Shown: positions 1 to 9,098, counted from the stretch's first letter. The stretch is DNA of 64,000 nucleotides from Fidelibacterota bacterium (GCA_018673925.1 JABHBL010000037.1:1-64000), one strand, 5' to 3'. The notes: generated by a model from the letters alone, not told the origin. Numbers and translations are program-made.

Positions 1-40
1 CGTATCTTTGCTCCTGGGTAAGCTGCTTGTAGCTTTGCAT
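1..40 (-). CDS. IS30-family transposase, N-terminal fragment (runs off the window)
   Basis: On the minus strand an ATG at 40-38 opens a frame reading MQSYKQLTQEQRY before the window edge. The KQLTQEQRY segment is the characteristic start of the helix-turn-helix region of IS30-family transposases. An AGGAG ribosome-binding site lies five bases upstream (46-50). Only 13 codons are visible, so the DDE catalytic domain cannot be assessed. The fragment points away from the neighbouring ABC-F gene, as expected if the upstream inverted-repeat end of the element lies between 40 and about 140. Family assignment rests on this short motif plus the context. Confidence 0.7.
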   Translation of the reverse strand, partial: MQSYKQLTQEQRY

Positions 41-140
41 TTGTGCTCCTCATATGATTTTGCGGTCTAGAGGATAGACTATGACAGCTTATCCCTTTTG
101 CAATATCTTTTGAGTTGCACTTACGAGTTGAATTCAAGCC
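1..140. mobile_element. End of an IS30-family insertion sequence (partial)
   Basis: Positions 1-40 encode the start of an IS30-like transposase on the minus strand, and about 100 bases separate its start codon from recognisable ABC-F coding sequence. Expected ABC-F sequence (first Walker A) is absent from this stretch. Homology to ABC-F proteins resumes near 140. The segment around 112-137 (GTTGCACTTACGAGTTGAAT) resembles the terminal repeats I associate with IS30-type elements, so the element probably ends about 120-145. The exact terminus and target duplication cannot be placed without the other end. Confidence 0.55.
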
Positions 141-1816
141 AGGAAATAACAGCCACCTCAGAAGAAACGATTTTGCATGAAGTCCTCAATGTGATCCCTG
201 AAGTCGGTGAATTAGAAATTCAGATTGAAAATTTGTCCCTGCAAATTGCCGGGGATCCAGACGATGATCAACTTTTAAAGAAATTGGGTCGAATTCAGGA
301 TGAATTTGAGCGACTCAACGGGTGGAGTCTGGAATCAGAGGCCAAGAAAGTCCTGGGCGGGCTGGGATTCACGCCGGAGCAGATGAAAATTCCCCTTGAT
401 CAATTTAGTGGGGGATGGAGAATGCGGGTCGCACTGGCAAAACTCTTGTTCAAACAGCCTGATATCCTGCTGTTGGATGAGCCCACAAACCACCTTGATC
501 TGGCATCGCTAATCTGGTTGGAAACCTTTCTAAAGGAGTGGGCTGGAGCCCTGGTTTTGATTAGTCATGATCGTACGTTCCTGGACAAAACCATAACTCA
601 AATTTTTGAAATCGATCATATGTCGATACAAATTTATGCTGGTAATTACAGCAAATATGTTGAAGAGAAAAAGCTGCGCCTTGATCAACAATTGGCATCC
701 TATCGGAATCAGCAAAAAATGATCGCAGAAACTGAGCAATTTATTGAAAGGTTCAGGTATAAGGAGAGCAAGGCTCGTCAAGTTCAAAGCCGGGTTAAAA
801 AACTTGAAAAGCTGGAGCGTATCTTACCACCTGAAGGTGAACAAAGTCGGATATCCGTCCGCATACCACAGCCAGGTCGATCAGCCAGAATCGTTGCTGA
901 GTTTAAGGACGCTGCAAAATCGTATGGCTCTCTTGAAGTATTTAATAATTTGAATCTCCTGCTTGAACGTGGACAAAAAATTGGTCTAGTGGGTCCTAAC
1001 GGTGCTGGTAAATCTACGCTACTAAAAATGTTGGCAGAAGTTGAACCACTCTCTGGAGGAAACCTCAAGTGGGGGGAAGGGGTGAAGAGCGCCTATTTTG
1101 CTCAACATCAATTTGAAGCCCTGCCTCTTGAGGAGTCGATCTACAATTTGATATCCCATGAGAATCCCAAATGGTTGGTGACCGAGGTAAGGACTTATCT
1201 GGGTAGTTTTCTATTTTCCGGTGAAACTGTTGATAAAAAAATCAAGGTTCTCAGCGGAGGAGAAGTGTCCCGTCTGGCTCTTGCTAAGATGCTATCCACC
1301 CCTTCCGAGCTCATCCTTCTTGACGAGCCCACCAATCACCTCGATATGCGATCTAGGGATGTGGTTCAGGAAGCCATTGCCAGCTTCACTGGCAGCATGG
1401 TGTGTATCTCTCATGATAGACATTTTTTGAATGCGGTCACCAATACAATTATTGAAGTTGATCAAGGTAGAATTCGAATATTTCCGGGTAACTATGAGTA
1501 TTATTTATGGCGCAAAAATCAGGATCAGATTGAAAAATCAGAAAGACCTGAAAAGACTGCCAAAGTAACCTCACAGAAATCCGCAAATACTGATTATCAC
1601 CTCAGGAAGAAATTGACGAACCGTTTGAAGAAACTGCCCGTTTTGATCGCAGCGTGTGAAGCAGCAATGGCCAAACAGGAAAATATTCTGAATGATCCTT
1701 CCCTAGCCAGCGAGTATGAAAAAATTCAGTCAGCCATTGATGAGAAGGACTTACTTGAAGTCAGGTATTTGGAATTATTAGAAGAGCTTGAGACCCTTCA
1801 AGAGGGCTTCGAATAA
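98..1816 (+). CDS. ABC-F family ATPase, 5' end replaced by an insertion sequence (probably a broken gene)
   Basis: ABC-F proteins are soluble tandem ATPases that act on the ribosome. Here the first cassette retains a signature (FSGGWRMRVALAK, about residues 102-114) and Walker B (LLLDEPTNHLD, about 123-133) but has no Walker A. The second cassette is complete: Walker A GPNGAGKST near 297, signature LSGGEVSRLALAK near 384, Walker B near 405. A charged coiled coil forms the C-terminus. The only available start is a TTG at 98 inside probable IS sequence, so the first 14 or so residues are likely not native. Roughly 65 N-terminal residues of a normal ABC-F protein are missing. The rest has no frameshift, so the disruption looks recent. 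Family assignment is secure; activity of this remnant is doubtful. Confidence 0.85.
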   Translation: MQYLLSCTYELNSSQEITATSEETILHEVLNVIPEVGELEIQIENLSLQIAGDPDDDQLLKKLGRIQDEFERLNGWSLESEAKKVLGGLGFTPEQMKIPLDQFSGGWRMRVALAKLLFKQPDILLLDEPTNHLDLASLIWLETFLKEWAGALVLISHDRTFLDKTITQIFEIDHMSIQIYAGNYSKYVEEKKLRLDQQLASYRNQQKMIAETEQFIERFRYKESKARQVQSRVKKLEKLERILPPEGEQSRISVRIPQPGRSARIVAEFKDAAKSYGSLEVFNNLNLLLERGQKIGLVGPNGAGKSTLLKMLAEVEPLSGGNLKWGEGVKSAYFAQHQFEALPLEESIYNLISHENPKWLVTEVRTYLGSFLFSGETVDKKIKVLSGGEVSRLALAKMLSTPSELILLDEPTNHLDMRSRDVVQEAIASFTGSMVCISHDRHFLNAVTNTIIEVDQGRIRIFPGNYEYYLWRKNQDQIEKSERPEKTAKVTSQKSANTDYHLRKKLTNRLKKLPVLIAACEAAMAKQENILNDPSLASEYEKIQSAIDEKDLLEVRYLELLEELETLQEGFE

Positions 1817-1850
1817 AAAAAGGGCAAGGAAATTCCCTGCCCTCTTTCAA
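1814..1850 (-). terminator. Rho-independent terminator between convergent genes
   Basis: A stem AGGGCA-GG / CC-TGCCCT closes on a short AATT-containing loop. Read on the minus strand it is followed by a run of seven T, a good intrinsic terminator for the DUF350-like gene. On the plus strand the same hairpin follows the ABC-F stop codon directly but has only a weak T tract, so it may act in both directions. Confidence 0.7.
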
Positions 1851-1867
1851 TTTCTTGGAAGATTGGT

Positions 1868-2179
1868 TTAGATAACTTTGTGAACCAAAAGTCCGATCAT
1901 AATGATCATTGCCACAAAAATCATGGCAACAGACCAGTTCCCTTTTTTGATCTCTTCCCATTCTTCAATATCTGATGAGAACCAATCGAAAACCTTCAGG
2001 GCAATAGCAACACCTACTGAAAAGCCGATTGAGGCAACAACTGCCCAACCCAGACCTTCTGCATAGCGTTCCCAAATGCTTACTTCAAAGGGGTTGGCTG
2101 CAAAGACTGAAGATGCCATAAGCAGTAAAGAACCCATAAATAGCATTGATTTCTTGAACATTCTATTCTCCTTTTTCAT
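1868..2179 (-). CDS. Small membrane protein, DUF350-like
   Basis: The product has 103 residues, a cleavable-looking signal segment (about 9-27, ending SVFA-A) and two further hydrophobic helices (about 43-63 and 82-101). Between them is an acidic stretch with the FDWFSSDIEEWEEIKKGN motif. The 'WEEI..GN.sVA' pattern before a final helix resembles DUF350 membrane proteins, whose function is unknown. An ATG four codons inside (MFKKSMLFMG) is an alternative start. A terminator follows. It lies downstream of an exported unknown gene on the same strand and could share its transcript. Confidence 0.6.
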   Translation of the reverse strand: MKKENRMFKKSMLFMGSLLLMASSVFAANPFEVSIWERYAEGLGWAVVASIGFSVGVAIALKVFDWFSSDIEEWEEIKKGNWSVAMIFVAMIIMIGLLVHKVI

Positions 2180-2200
2180 ATTCCACTCAGTTTATTAATT

Positions 2201-2647
2201 CTATTCCATACGTAGACAGTCTCGGGTGAAAACATCTACGGTCATTCTATTATTGTATAACTTTGCGCAACAAGCCCCGTCTGCTCTAAGGACCATGGCC
2301 TTGCGATTGCTAAACTCTACATCGGCAACGACTACAACATGATCAATAGGACTCCGGGCATGCTGTGAAACAGCCCCTCCAACGAGAAATGCTTGAAGGA
2401 GATCATCAGATAGTGTCGTATTGCGGCTAACGATCTGAATCACAAATACTCTGCCCCATGATTCTTTCTCCTGCAAATCAAAAGCAGAACGCGCCATATC
2501 AATTCCCTTTTGTCGATACAGATCCTGTGCATAGGAAGCGAGTTCAGAATTCTCGCTGATGGCTGGTTGTCCAGCCTGATTAATACTTGCCAGGAAAAGT
2601 AAAAAAAACAATCGAGCTAATATTGATATCAGTTTTGGTCTTTTCAT
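2201..2647 (-). CDS. Exported protein of unknown function
   Basis: I do not recognise this 148-residue protein. It begins with a basic MKRPK segment and a hydrophobic stretch (about 8-24) consistent with a signal peptide, so it is probably periplasmic. The mature part is mixed alpha/beta in character, with a VVVVADVEFSNRKAMVLRADG strand-rich patch and three cysteines (CC near 126 and one near 144). It sits between plsX and the DUF350-like gene on the same strand, 79 bases after plsX. No catalytic motif is evident. Confidence 0.5.
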   Translation of the reverse strand: MKRPKLISILARLFFLLFLASINQAGQPAISENSELASYAQDLYRQKGIDMARSAFDLQEKESWGRVFVIQIVSRNTTLSDDLLQAFLVGGAVSQHARSPIDHVVVVADVEFSNRKAMVLRADGACCAKLYNNRMTVDVFTRDCLRME

Positions 2648-2726
2648 CTGCTTAACTCAATTTCGATCAATTTTAAGTCAGGGGAGAGTGATATCAATAT
2701 TTATTTCAAAAAGCTCAAGGTCGCGA

Positions 2727-3797
2727 CTAGGTGTCGTAACCAGTGATATGATCATAATCGGGATGGGTAAATTCCTGCTCAAAAGCGTTGATCCCTTCCT
2801 TCATGTTGCCAACCAAATCGTCTCTTGCACATTTGACAGCCAGCTTAATCGCATTATCAATTGCTCGTGGCGTTGATTTACCATGACATTTCAAGACTAA
2901 CTTTTCGAGACCCAAAATTGGCGCACCACCATATTCCTGGTAGTCACTAATCTTTTTAACTTTGCGAATTCCACCGGAGAGTAGCATCATACCAATTTTC
3001 CAGATGAGTTTTTTCTGGAAGGCCATGCGGCCCAATCCCATGGCAGCTTCCGCCATACTTTCCATGGTTTTAACTGCGATATTCCCTTTGAATCCCTCAG
3101 TTACCACTACGTCGACAACACCCTTCATGAGATCGCTGCCTTCAATGTTACCATAGAAATTTATCTGTGGCAGGGATTCGAGGATTCTATTCACCTCGAC
3201 ATATTTGGGTCCACCCTTGTTATTTTCTGAACCCATATTCAAAAGTCCAACCAGAGGTCTTTCGACTCCTGTCACTTTTTGAGAATAGGCATTCCCCATC
3301 AGGGCGAAATGGATCATATGATCCCGGTCGACTGTCGTGTTAGCACCCACATCCAGGATGAGAGAAAAAATATCTTTGCGATTGAGCTGATTACTTGTGG
3401 GATACACAGCAGCAAGGGCAGTTCGGTGAACTGTTTTAATCCTGGGTATCTTTTGAGCACTGGCCAGAATGAGGGCACCGGTGTTTCCAGCCGAAATAAG
3501 AGCGTCTGCTTGACCGGTTGAGACAATCTCAGCAGCCTTAATCATAGAAGATTCAGGATATTTGTCAAAAATTTCCTTTGGCTTGGCATCCATGGGAATG
3601 GATTGTGGAGCATGAATTATCTCTATGAATTCCCTGACTTTGGGATACTGAGCTAATTCAGCTTCAAGAATTTCCTGGTCACCTGCAAGGAGAATATGAA
3701 GATTCCCAGATTCACAGGCTCTACAGACCCCTTCGACAACAGCCTTGGGGCCATTGTCGCCACCCATACCATCAACTGCTATGCGATAATTTCTCAA
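2727..3797 (-). CDS. plsX: Phosphate acyltransferase PlsX
   Basis: PlsX converts acyl-ACP and phosphate into acyl-phosphate, which PlsY uses to start phosphatidic acid synthesis. The 356-residue length is normal for the family. Diagnostic segments are the N-terminal IAVDGMGGDNGP, the ISAGNTGAL motif near residue 105 and the EGFKGNIAVKTMES block near 230. It starts four bases after the stop of the leucyl aminopeptidase gene, so the two are probably co-transcribed. The usual plsX neighbours rpmF and fabH are not here. Confidence 0.95.
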   Translation of the reverse strand: MRNYRIAVDGMGGDNGPKAVVEGVCRACESGNLHILLAGDQEILEAELAQYPKVREFIEIIHAPQSIPMDAKPKEIFDKYPESSMIKAAEIVSTGQADALISAGNTGALILASAQKIPRIKTVHRTALAAVYPTSNQLNRKDIFSLILDVGANTTVDRDHMIHFALMGNAYSQKVTGVERPLVGLLNMGSENNKGGPKYVEVNRILESLPQINFYGNIEGSDLMKGVVDVVVTEGFKGNIAVKTMESMAEAAMGLGRMAFQKKLIWKIGMMLLSGGIRKVKKISDYQEYGGAPILGLEKLVLKCHGKSTPRAIDNAIKLAVKCARDDLVGNMKEGINAFEQEFTHPDYDHITGYDT

Positions 3798-3801
3798 AGA
3801 T

Positions 3802-5295
3802 TTATTTTTCCCAGGTTTTAATCAATTCCATGATCATACGAACACCAGCCCCTGAAGGACCATCGGGAAGATAGGGACGACCCTTCTTTAACCAACCTGA
3901 ACCTGCAATGTCAACATGACACCATGCTGTACCATCTTTCACAAACTCCCTCAGAAATGCACCAGCTGCAATGGTACCAGCTGTACGACCAGCGCCTGTG
4001 TTTTTCACATCGGCAATGGTTGATTTGATATCTTCTGCATATTCATCATCCATGGGCATCTGCCAAACACGATCCTGGGTTTTCTCACCAACAGCAAGAA
4101 GCTGATCAGCAAAATTTTGATCATTAGTCATGATACCGCTGTAGCGATGTCCCAGGGCAACGACTACTGCACCTGTCAGAGTAGCGAAGTCTACCACACC
4201 ATCCAGCTCATACTTATCAGTAATGTATGACAGACCATCTGCCAGAATGAGGCGACCCTCAGCGTCAGTATTTAATATTTCAATGGTTTTACCGTTGTAG
4301 GCTGTGAGTATATCCCCAGGCTTATAGGCTTCACCACCATTCATATTTTCAGTGGATGGAACCACAGCAATGATGTTCAAATTGGGTTTGGTCTCGGCCA
4401 CAACGGACATGATACCAAGGACAGCTGCTCCGCCTAGCATATCAAACTTCATTTCATCCATTCCAGCAGAAGGTTTGATGGAGATACCACCAGAATCAAA
4501 GGTGAGGCCCTTACCGACCAATCCTAAAGTTTTGGAGTCTTTACCACCACCCATGTATTCCATGATAATAAATTTTGGAGGAACATCAGAACCCTGGGCA
4601 ACACCGCCGATACCACCAAATCCCAATTTCTCAAAATCTTCGCGTTCAAAAATGGTGGTTTTCATGCCACCTTTTTTAGCGATGGCCTCTGCAGTATCCG
4701 CCAGGTAGGTTGGTGTCGCGGTATTTGAGGGGTGATTGCCTAGATCTCTGGCCAGAACAACACCTCCTGAAATTTTCATCCCATAATCCAATGCATCTGT
4801 GATATTGGCATTTGCAGTCGCTATAACAGATTGAAATCCTGCATATGCATCATCAGCCTGTTTTTTATAATTCAAGAAGCGGTAACTTCCCATCACCAGA
4901 CCTTCAGCTAAGGCTTGAGCCTCCTCAGTATTAAGAAGTTCTTCACCCATAAATTCTATTGCAAATGTACCCAGTTTTAGATCAATACACTTTTTCGCTG
5001 CCGTTGCACTGGCCTGACGCAAGTAGTCCGCTGTATATTTTTTTGTTTCGCCAAGACCGATTGCGATATAGCGCTTGGCGGTGTCGCAATCAGGGGAGTA
5101 CATGACCATCACTTGATTCAGCTTACCTTCAAATTCACCATTCTCAATGGCAAGGTTCAACTTTTTTGAGAGCTTTGGATGGGCGTCCTTAAATTTATCA
5201 GTGATACCGGAATCAGAAAAAATACCGAATATGAAGGCTTCTTGGCCCTCAGGAAGTTCGTTTAAGTTTTTGTAGCTCAGGTTGAAAAGTGACAT
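3802..5295 (-). CDS. pepA: Leucyl aminopeptidase, peptidase family M17
   Basis: This is a cytosolic di-metal aminopeptidase that removes N-terminal residues from peptides. The 497-residue protein has the variable N-terminal domain followed by the M17 catalytic domain. GKGLTFDSGG near residue 263 carries the catalytic lysine and metal ligands. NTDAEGRL near 345 carries the conserved Asp and Glu ligands and the catalytic arginine. It is the first gene of a short minus-strand run with plsX. An AT-rich stretch with a TATAAT-like hexamer lies upstream in the 155-base gap (5296-5450). Confidence 0.93.
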   Translation of the reverse strand: MSLFNLSYKNLNELPEGQEAFIFGIFSDSGITDKFKDAHPKLSKKLNLAIENGEFEGKLNQVMVMYSPDCDTAKRYIAIGLGETKKYTADYLRQASATAAKKCIDLKLGTFAIEFMGEELLNTEEAQALAEGLVMGSYRFLNYKKQADDAYAGFQSVIATANANITDALDYGMKISGGVVLARDLGNHPSNTATPTYLADTAEAIAKKGGMKTTIFEREDFEKLGFGGIGGVAQGSDVPPKFIIMEYMGGGKDSKTLGLVGKGLTFDSGGISIKPSAGMDEMKFDMLGGAAVLGIMSVVAETKPNLNIIAVVPSTENMNGGEAYKPGDILTAYNGKTIEILNTDAEGRLILADGLSYITDKYELDGVVDFATLTGAVVVALGHRYSGIMTNDQNFADQLLAVGEKTQDRVWQMPMDDEYAEDIKSTIADVKNTGAGRTAGTIAAGAFLREFVKDGTAWCHVDIAGSGWLKKGRPYLPDGPSGAGVRMIMELIKTWEK

Positions 5296-5450
5296 CAGTG
5301 TTCGTTCCTCTCGTTAAATCATTTATATCTATTATAATTCATTATGTGTCTGATTTGTTCAGGCCTACAATCTAGAGTTTAAGCCGGCAGTTAGAAACTG
5401 GAAAAGTGAATAGTTGATTGCCTTTATCAATGAAAATATTTCTTATGATC

Positions 5451-7457
5451 TTAAGGCTGTTCAACTTTTTCCAGCAAGAATTCTTCAAGACCATTGTAGG
5501 CTGCCAGGGCTAAGGCATCCAGTCCTTCTTCTGATAACAAAAACATCTCCTCATCTGGGTTGGTCATAAATGCACCTTCTATGAGATATACCAAATACTC
5601 AGTTTGCCGTGTCAGGTAATAGTAGTAACGTGCCACCTTGCCTGAAGTCTCAATCCCCATGTCGTGCATATGTGGATATATCTTATCACTCAAACCCTTG
5701 GCACTGGGCCAGGTATAGAAGGTCGAGGCACCTTTCGCTTCGAGAATATTCCGACTTGCTCCAGGTGCGTTATTATGAGCCATGACAAAAATGTGGATAC
5801 TATCCTCTCGGGCAATCCTGGCTCGGTCGGCCAGACTAATCTGGTGGTCATCTCGACGTGTTAGAAAAACAGTCGCGCCGGCCTCCAGGAGTAGTTTTTC
5901 AAGTTTAAGACAATATCGCAAATTTGCATCTGCTTCAGCATAGCCAGTTATTCCCCTGGCACCACGCTGCCACCCACCATGACCTGGATCGATTTCGATC
6001 TTAAGGTTTGCAAAGAGATCTTCCCTGGATATTTCAGGCGCTCTACGAACTCCAATCACTAGATATTCGCCTTCGTATCGACCATACCACCCCCAGAAGC
6101 TGTTTTTGGGAAAGAAGTCCATTTGCCAGACCAGGTCCTCTGGTTGGCTGCGCTCGAGATAGGCAATAACCGAGTCACCTTCGGGGTAGGTGGTCCACTC
6201 CCATCCTTGTTTGGCACCATAGACCTTCAACTCGAGACGAGCAGGTCTGGCTTTCTCTTTTATCTCAAACGGTAACCTGGTGGTCCCGGTTCGAATTCGG
6301 AAAACGGCCCAATCCTCTTCATTTTCTCCGCGCATGGATCCGAGATAGTGGGGGCTGGTGAGTTTACTGTCAGGATTCAACTCAACTCTATTCGCCAGAA
6401 CGTAGGCTGTTCGGTATTGTCCCAGACGAATTCTATACATCCTGTCTTGCAGTCCTATGATCTGGAGCGATACAGAGTCGGCGAGCGGGAAGAGGAGCTG
6501 ATCAGTACTGGGTGTATCATATACCCTGGTATCTTCATCAACAGTCAAACCTCCCAGGGCATCGGTCAATATTCGTAGTGGAGCACTTCGAACTCTTTTT
6601 GATAATGATCCGAGACGGTAAAGCACCTTGGTGTTCACCTCCTCATCAATATCCAGCAGATGGTAGGAATAAGTGTAATAGCCCGGTTTAGTTTCACTCA
6701 TCCTAGTCCAGCCAGTAACACCTGGAACCTTGAAGTAGACTGATTCTGATTGCGGACCACGAATGCTCAGATGAAGGTGATCCCCTGCAATTGCCCATCT
6801 GTCTCTATTAGGTTTTGCACTTTTTTCATCCAGGGCAGTCAGGGCTTCCCGTTCCAGGGGGCGGGAAAGGGTGAGCAGTTCTCTTACCTCTTTATCATTC
6901 CATCGTGCAACAAATTCGAATTCATTGTCGCCCCGGTTGATTTCAACGTGGCTCGTGAAAGCACCTGATTCAAATACTTTCACTGTATCACCATTCATGA
7001 AGAGCTGGGCATCGGGATGTGTGCGGCCTCTTAAACTAACCTGAGAACCGTTAAATCTCCCGCTAGTAGGGTATCCCAGATGGATTGACAAATCTGCAGG
7101 AATGTTATTGTTGATAAATACGCTGTCTGACGACATGTGATCGAGATTGCGATGAAAGACTCGAATTGTATCAAAAAAGGTGTCTGAACCAGATTTTTCT
7201 GAAATGGAAATGAGGATTTCAGGTTGATCCAAATCAATTAGATGACGAAATAGTCCATCCTCATCTGAATTCACCAGTGTACCTGCAATTGAGACTTCTG
7301 AGCCTGGTGGGATGTAGCCAGCGACCTCAATACGATCTACCCAAAATTGCATATCTTGTTTGGGATGTAAGATTTCAAGTCTAGACGGGCTTTCCTGGGC
7401 GATTATCAAGGTTGAAAAAATGATTAGTAGTGTGAGTAATCTGAAGTGGTGGTTCAT
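5451..7457 (-). CDS. N-acetylmuramoyl-L-alanine amidase (Amidase_3) with large N-terminal region
   Basis: The enzyme should cleave the amide bond between MurNAc and the stem peptide in the periplasm. A signal peptide covers about residues 1-20. The C-terminal part (about 485-660) is the Amidase_3 zinc domain: IEIDPGHGG supplies the first His, YAEADANL the Glu, and MAHNNAPG the second His. About 460 residues precede it, with repeated strand-rich segments (for example GYPTSGRFNGSQVSLRGRT) that look like stacked Ig/beta domains. This makes the protein much longer than typical AmiC/CwlM-type amidases. The catalytic call is firm; the role of the N-terminal region is unknown. Confidence 0.88.
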   Translation of the reverse strand: MNHHFRLLTLLIIFSTLIIAQESPSRLEILHPKQDMQFWVDRIEVAGYIPPGSEVSIAGTLVNSDEDGLFRHLIDLDQPEILISISEKSGSDTFFDTIRVFHRNLDHMSSDSVFINNNIPADLSIHLGYPTSGRFNGSQVSLRGRTHPDAQLFMNGDTVKVFESGAFTSHVEINRGDNEFEFVARWNDKEVRELLTLSRPLEREALTALDEKSAKPNRDRWAIAGDHLHLSIRGPQSESVYFKVPGVTGWTRMSETKPGYYTYSYHLLDIDEEVNTKVLYRLGSLSKRVRSAPLRILTDALGGLTVDEDTRVYDTPSTDQLLFPLADSVSLQIIGLQDRMYRIRLGQYRTAYVLANRVELNPDSKLTSPHYLGSMRGENEEDWAVFRIRTGTTRLPFEIKEKARPARLELKVYGAKQGWEWTTYPEGDSVIAYLERSQPEDLVWQMDFFPKNSFWGWYGRYEGEYLVIGVRRAPEISREDLFANLKIEIDPGHGGWQRGARGITGYAEADANLRYCLKLEKLLLEAGATVFLTRRDDHQISLADRARIAREDSIHIFVMAHNNAPGASRNILEAKGASTFYTWPSAKGLSDKIYPHMHDMGIETSGKVARYYYYLTRQTEYLVYLIEGAFMTNPDEEMFLLSEEGLDALALAAYNGLEEFLLEKVEQP

Positions 7458-7575
7458 TTAGTTGATCCTTTACTAATTGGTCAATTCTGCCTCCAAAATA
7501 GACTGACAGAGCACTTACCAACGAATGTTTTCCATGCTTTACAAATTAGAGGTTGTGGATTTCCTCTGTGTCAAA

Positions 7576-7599
7576 AACACCGGACTTAAGTCCGGTGTT
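7576..7599. promoter_or_regulatory. Perfect 24-bp palindrome upstream of the purine permease
   Basis: AACACCGGACTT is followed directly by its exact reverse complement. It lies about 80 bases before the permease ATG at 7681 and in the divergent gap after the amidase gene. It has no adjacent T tract, so a simple terminator is unlikely. It could be a dimeric repressor operator or a hairpin in the leader RNA. Confidence 0.4.
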
Positions 7600-7680
7600 C
7601 GGAGAATGCGGAGCACATTTGCCTCTCACCTAAAAGTTGTTAAACTAGAAAGCTCACAAAAAATATCAGGGAGAAAAAGC

Positions 7681-9000
7681 ATGCTGAAGAATTTTCGATT
7701 GGAAGAATTGGGAAGTGATGTCAAAACAGAAGTGATTGCCGGGATAACCAGTTTTCTGGCTACCATGTATATCATTGTGGTCAATCCGGCCATCCTTAGT
7801 GCTACGGGGATGTCCTTTACGGCTGTATTGACTGCCACAGTACTGGTCAGTGCCTTCAGCTCCATTGCTATGGGGATATATGCCAACAATCCGATCCTTC
7901 TTGCACCAGGAATGGGGATTAATGCCTTTTTTACATATGGTATTGTACTGGGAATGGGTATTCCCTGGGAAACAGCTCTGGGTGCTGTTTTTCTTTCTGG
8001 TATCGTGTTTCTCTTACTTTCAATATTTAATATTCGCACAATGATTGTACATGCCATCCCTACGCAATTGCGTTATGCCATAGCAGCAGGTATTGGTCTT
8101 TTTATTACATTTATTGGTTTCAAGAACGCCAATTTTATAGTAGCCAATCCTGCAACCCTGGTTGGCTTGGGTGAGCTAACCCCCGCTGTTATCACATTTC
8201 TGATTGGTCTATTGATCACTTCAGTCCTGGTTGTTGCTCGCTATAAAGGTGCCCTCATATTTGGCATTGTCGCTACAACCCTCATCGCTATTCCCATTGG
8301 TCGCTGGTGGGGAGATGCCAGCTCCATCAATTTTGGAACGCCTACACTGGTAAGCTTTAACGGAATTTTTGCTGCTCCGGATTTTTCGTTATTATTTGCC
8401 CTTGATTTGGTGGGGGCCTTGAAGTTCGCAATGATACCAGTGATCTTCGCTTTCCTATTCACAGATATGTTTGATAGCATTTCTACCTTTGTTGGTGTGG
8501 CTGAGGCCGGAGATCTCAAATCTGAAGATGGTGAACCACGTAATATCAAGGAGTCGCTTATTGTTGATGGGTTTTCCACAACCATTTCCGGATTGGTGGG
8601 TACCAGCTCTGGAACCAGTTATATTGAATCAGCCACTGGGATTGAGGAGGGGGGTAGAACAGGCCTCACAGCTCTCGTTGCTGGACTCCTTTTTCTCCCA
8701 TTTATGTTTCTATCCCCTTTACTTTCAATTATTCCCGGTATTGCCACAGCACCAGCTCTGGTTTTGGTAGGTGTTTTCATGATGAAGCCGGTCCGAAAAA
8801 TTTCCTGGAGTGAGATGGACAATGCCATACCCGCGTTTATCGCCATGCTGCTTATCCCGCTCACATTCAGTATTACACAGGGGATCATCTGGGGATTTCT
8901 AAGCTGGACATTTATTAAAGTAATCCATGGCAAACGTGAAGAGGTATCACCCATGTTGTGGGCTATCGATGTTTTTGCAATACTGGCTCTTATTGCTTGA
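7681..9000 (+). CDS. NCS2 family purine/nucleobase permease (AzgA-like)
   Basis: This is a polytopic inner-membrane nucleobase importer, probably for hypoxanthine, guanine or adenine. The ATG at 7681 is preceded by a GGGAGAAAA ribosome-binding site and gives 439 residues, normal for the AzgA group. The frame stays open for 52 codons upstream, but those residues are not family-like. Signature segments include AGITSFLATMYIIVVNP at the N-terminus, APGMGINAFFTY near residue 80, FLFTDMFDSISTFVGVAE and GTSSGTSYIESATGIEEGGRTG. At least ten hydrophobic helices are visible. Exact substrate cannot be read from sequence. Confidence 0.92.
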   Translation: MLKNFRLEELGSDVKTEVIAGITSFLATMYIIVVNPAILSATGMSFTAVLTATVLVSAFSSIAMGIYANNPILLAPGMGINAFFTYGIVLGMGIPWETALGAVFLSGIVFLLLSIFNIRTMIVHAIPTQLRYAIAAGIGLFITFIGFKNANFIVANPATLVGLGELTPAVITFLIGLLITSVLVVARYKGALIFGIVATTLIAIPIGRWWGDASSINFGTPTLVSFNGIFAAPDFSLLFALDLVGALKFAMIPVIFAFLFTDMFDSISTFVGVAEAGDLKSEDGEPRNIKESLIVDGFSTTISGLVGTSSGTSYIESATGIEEGGRTGLTALVAGLLFLPFMFLSPLLSIIPGIATAPALVLVGVFMMKPVRKISWSEMDNAIPAFIAMLLIPLTFSITQGIIWGFLSWTFIKVIHGKREEVSPMLWAIDVFAILALIA

Positions 9001-9098
9001 TCGAGCAACTTAAAGAGCTGTTCTAGAAAATATTATATGTTGGAGTGGGGGACTAATATTTTGGCCTAAAGGACGAAGTTAGTTACCATTAACATACC

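Noticed and set aside
7500..7680. Purine riboswitch in front of the permease
   Set aside because: The conserved purine-aptamer loops and junction were not found; only the palindrome is present.
7626..8057. 143-codon minus-strand frame inside the permease gene
   Set aside because: Lies antisense within a well-conserved permease; its composition is that of a shadow frame.
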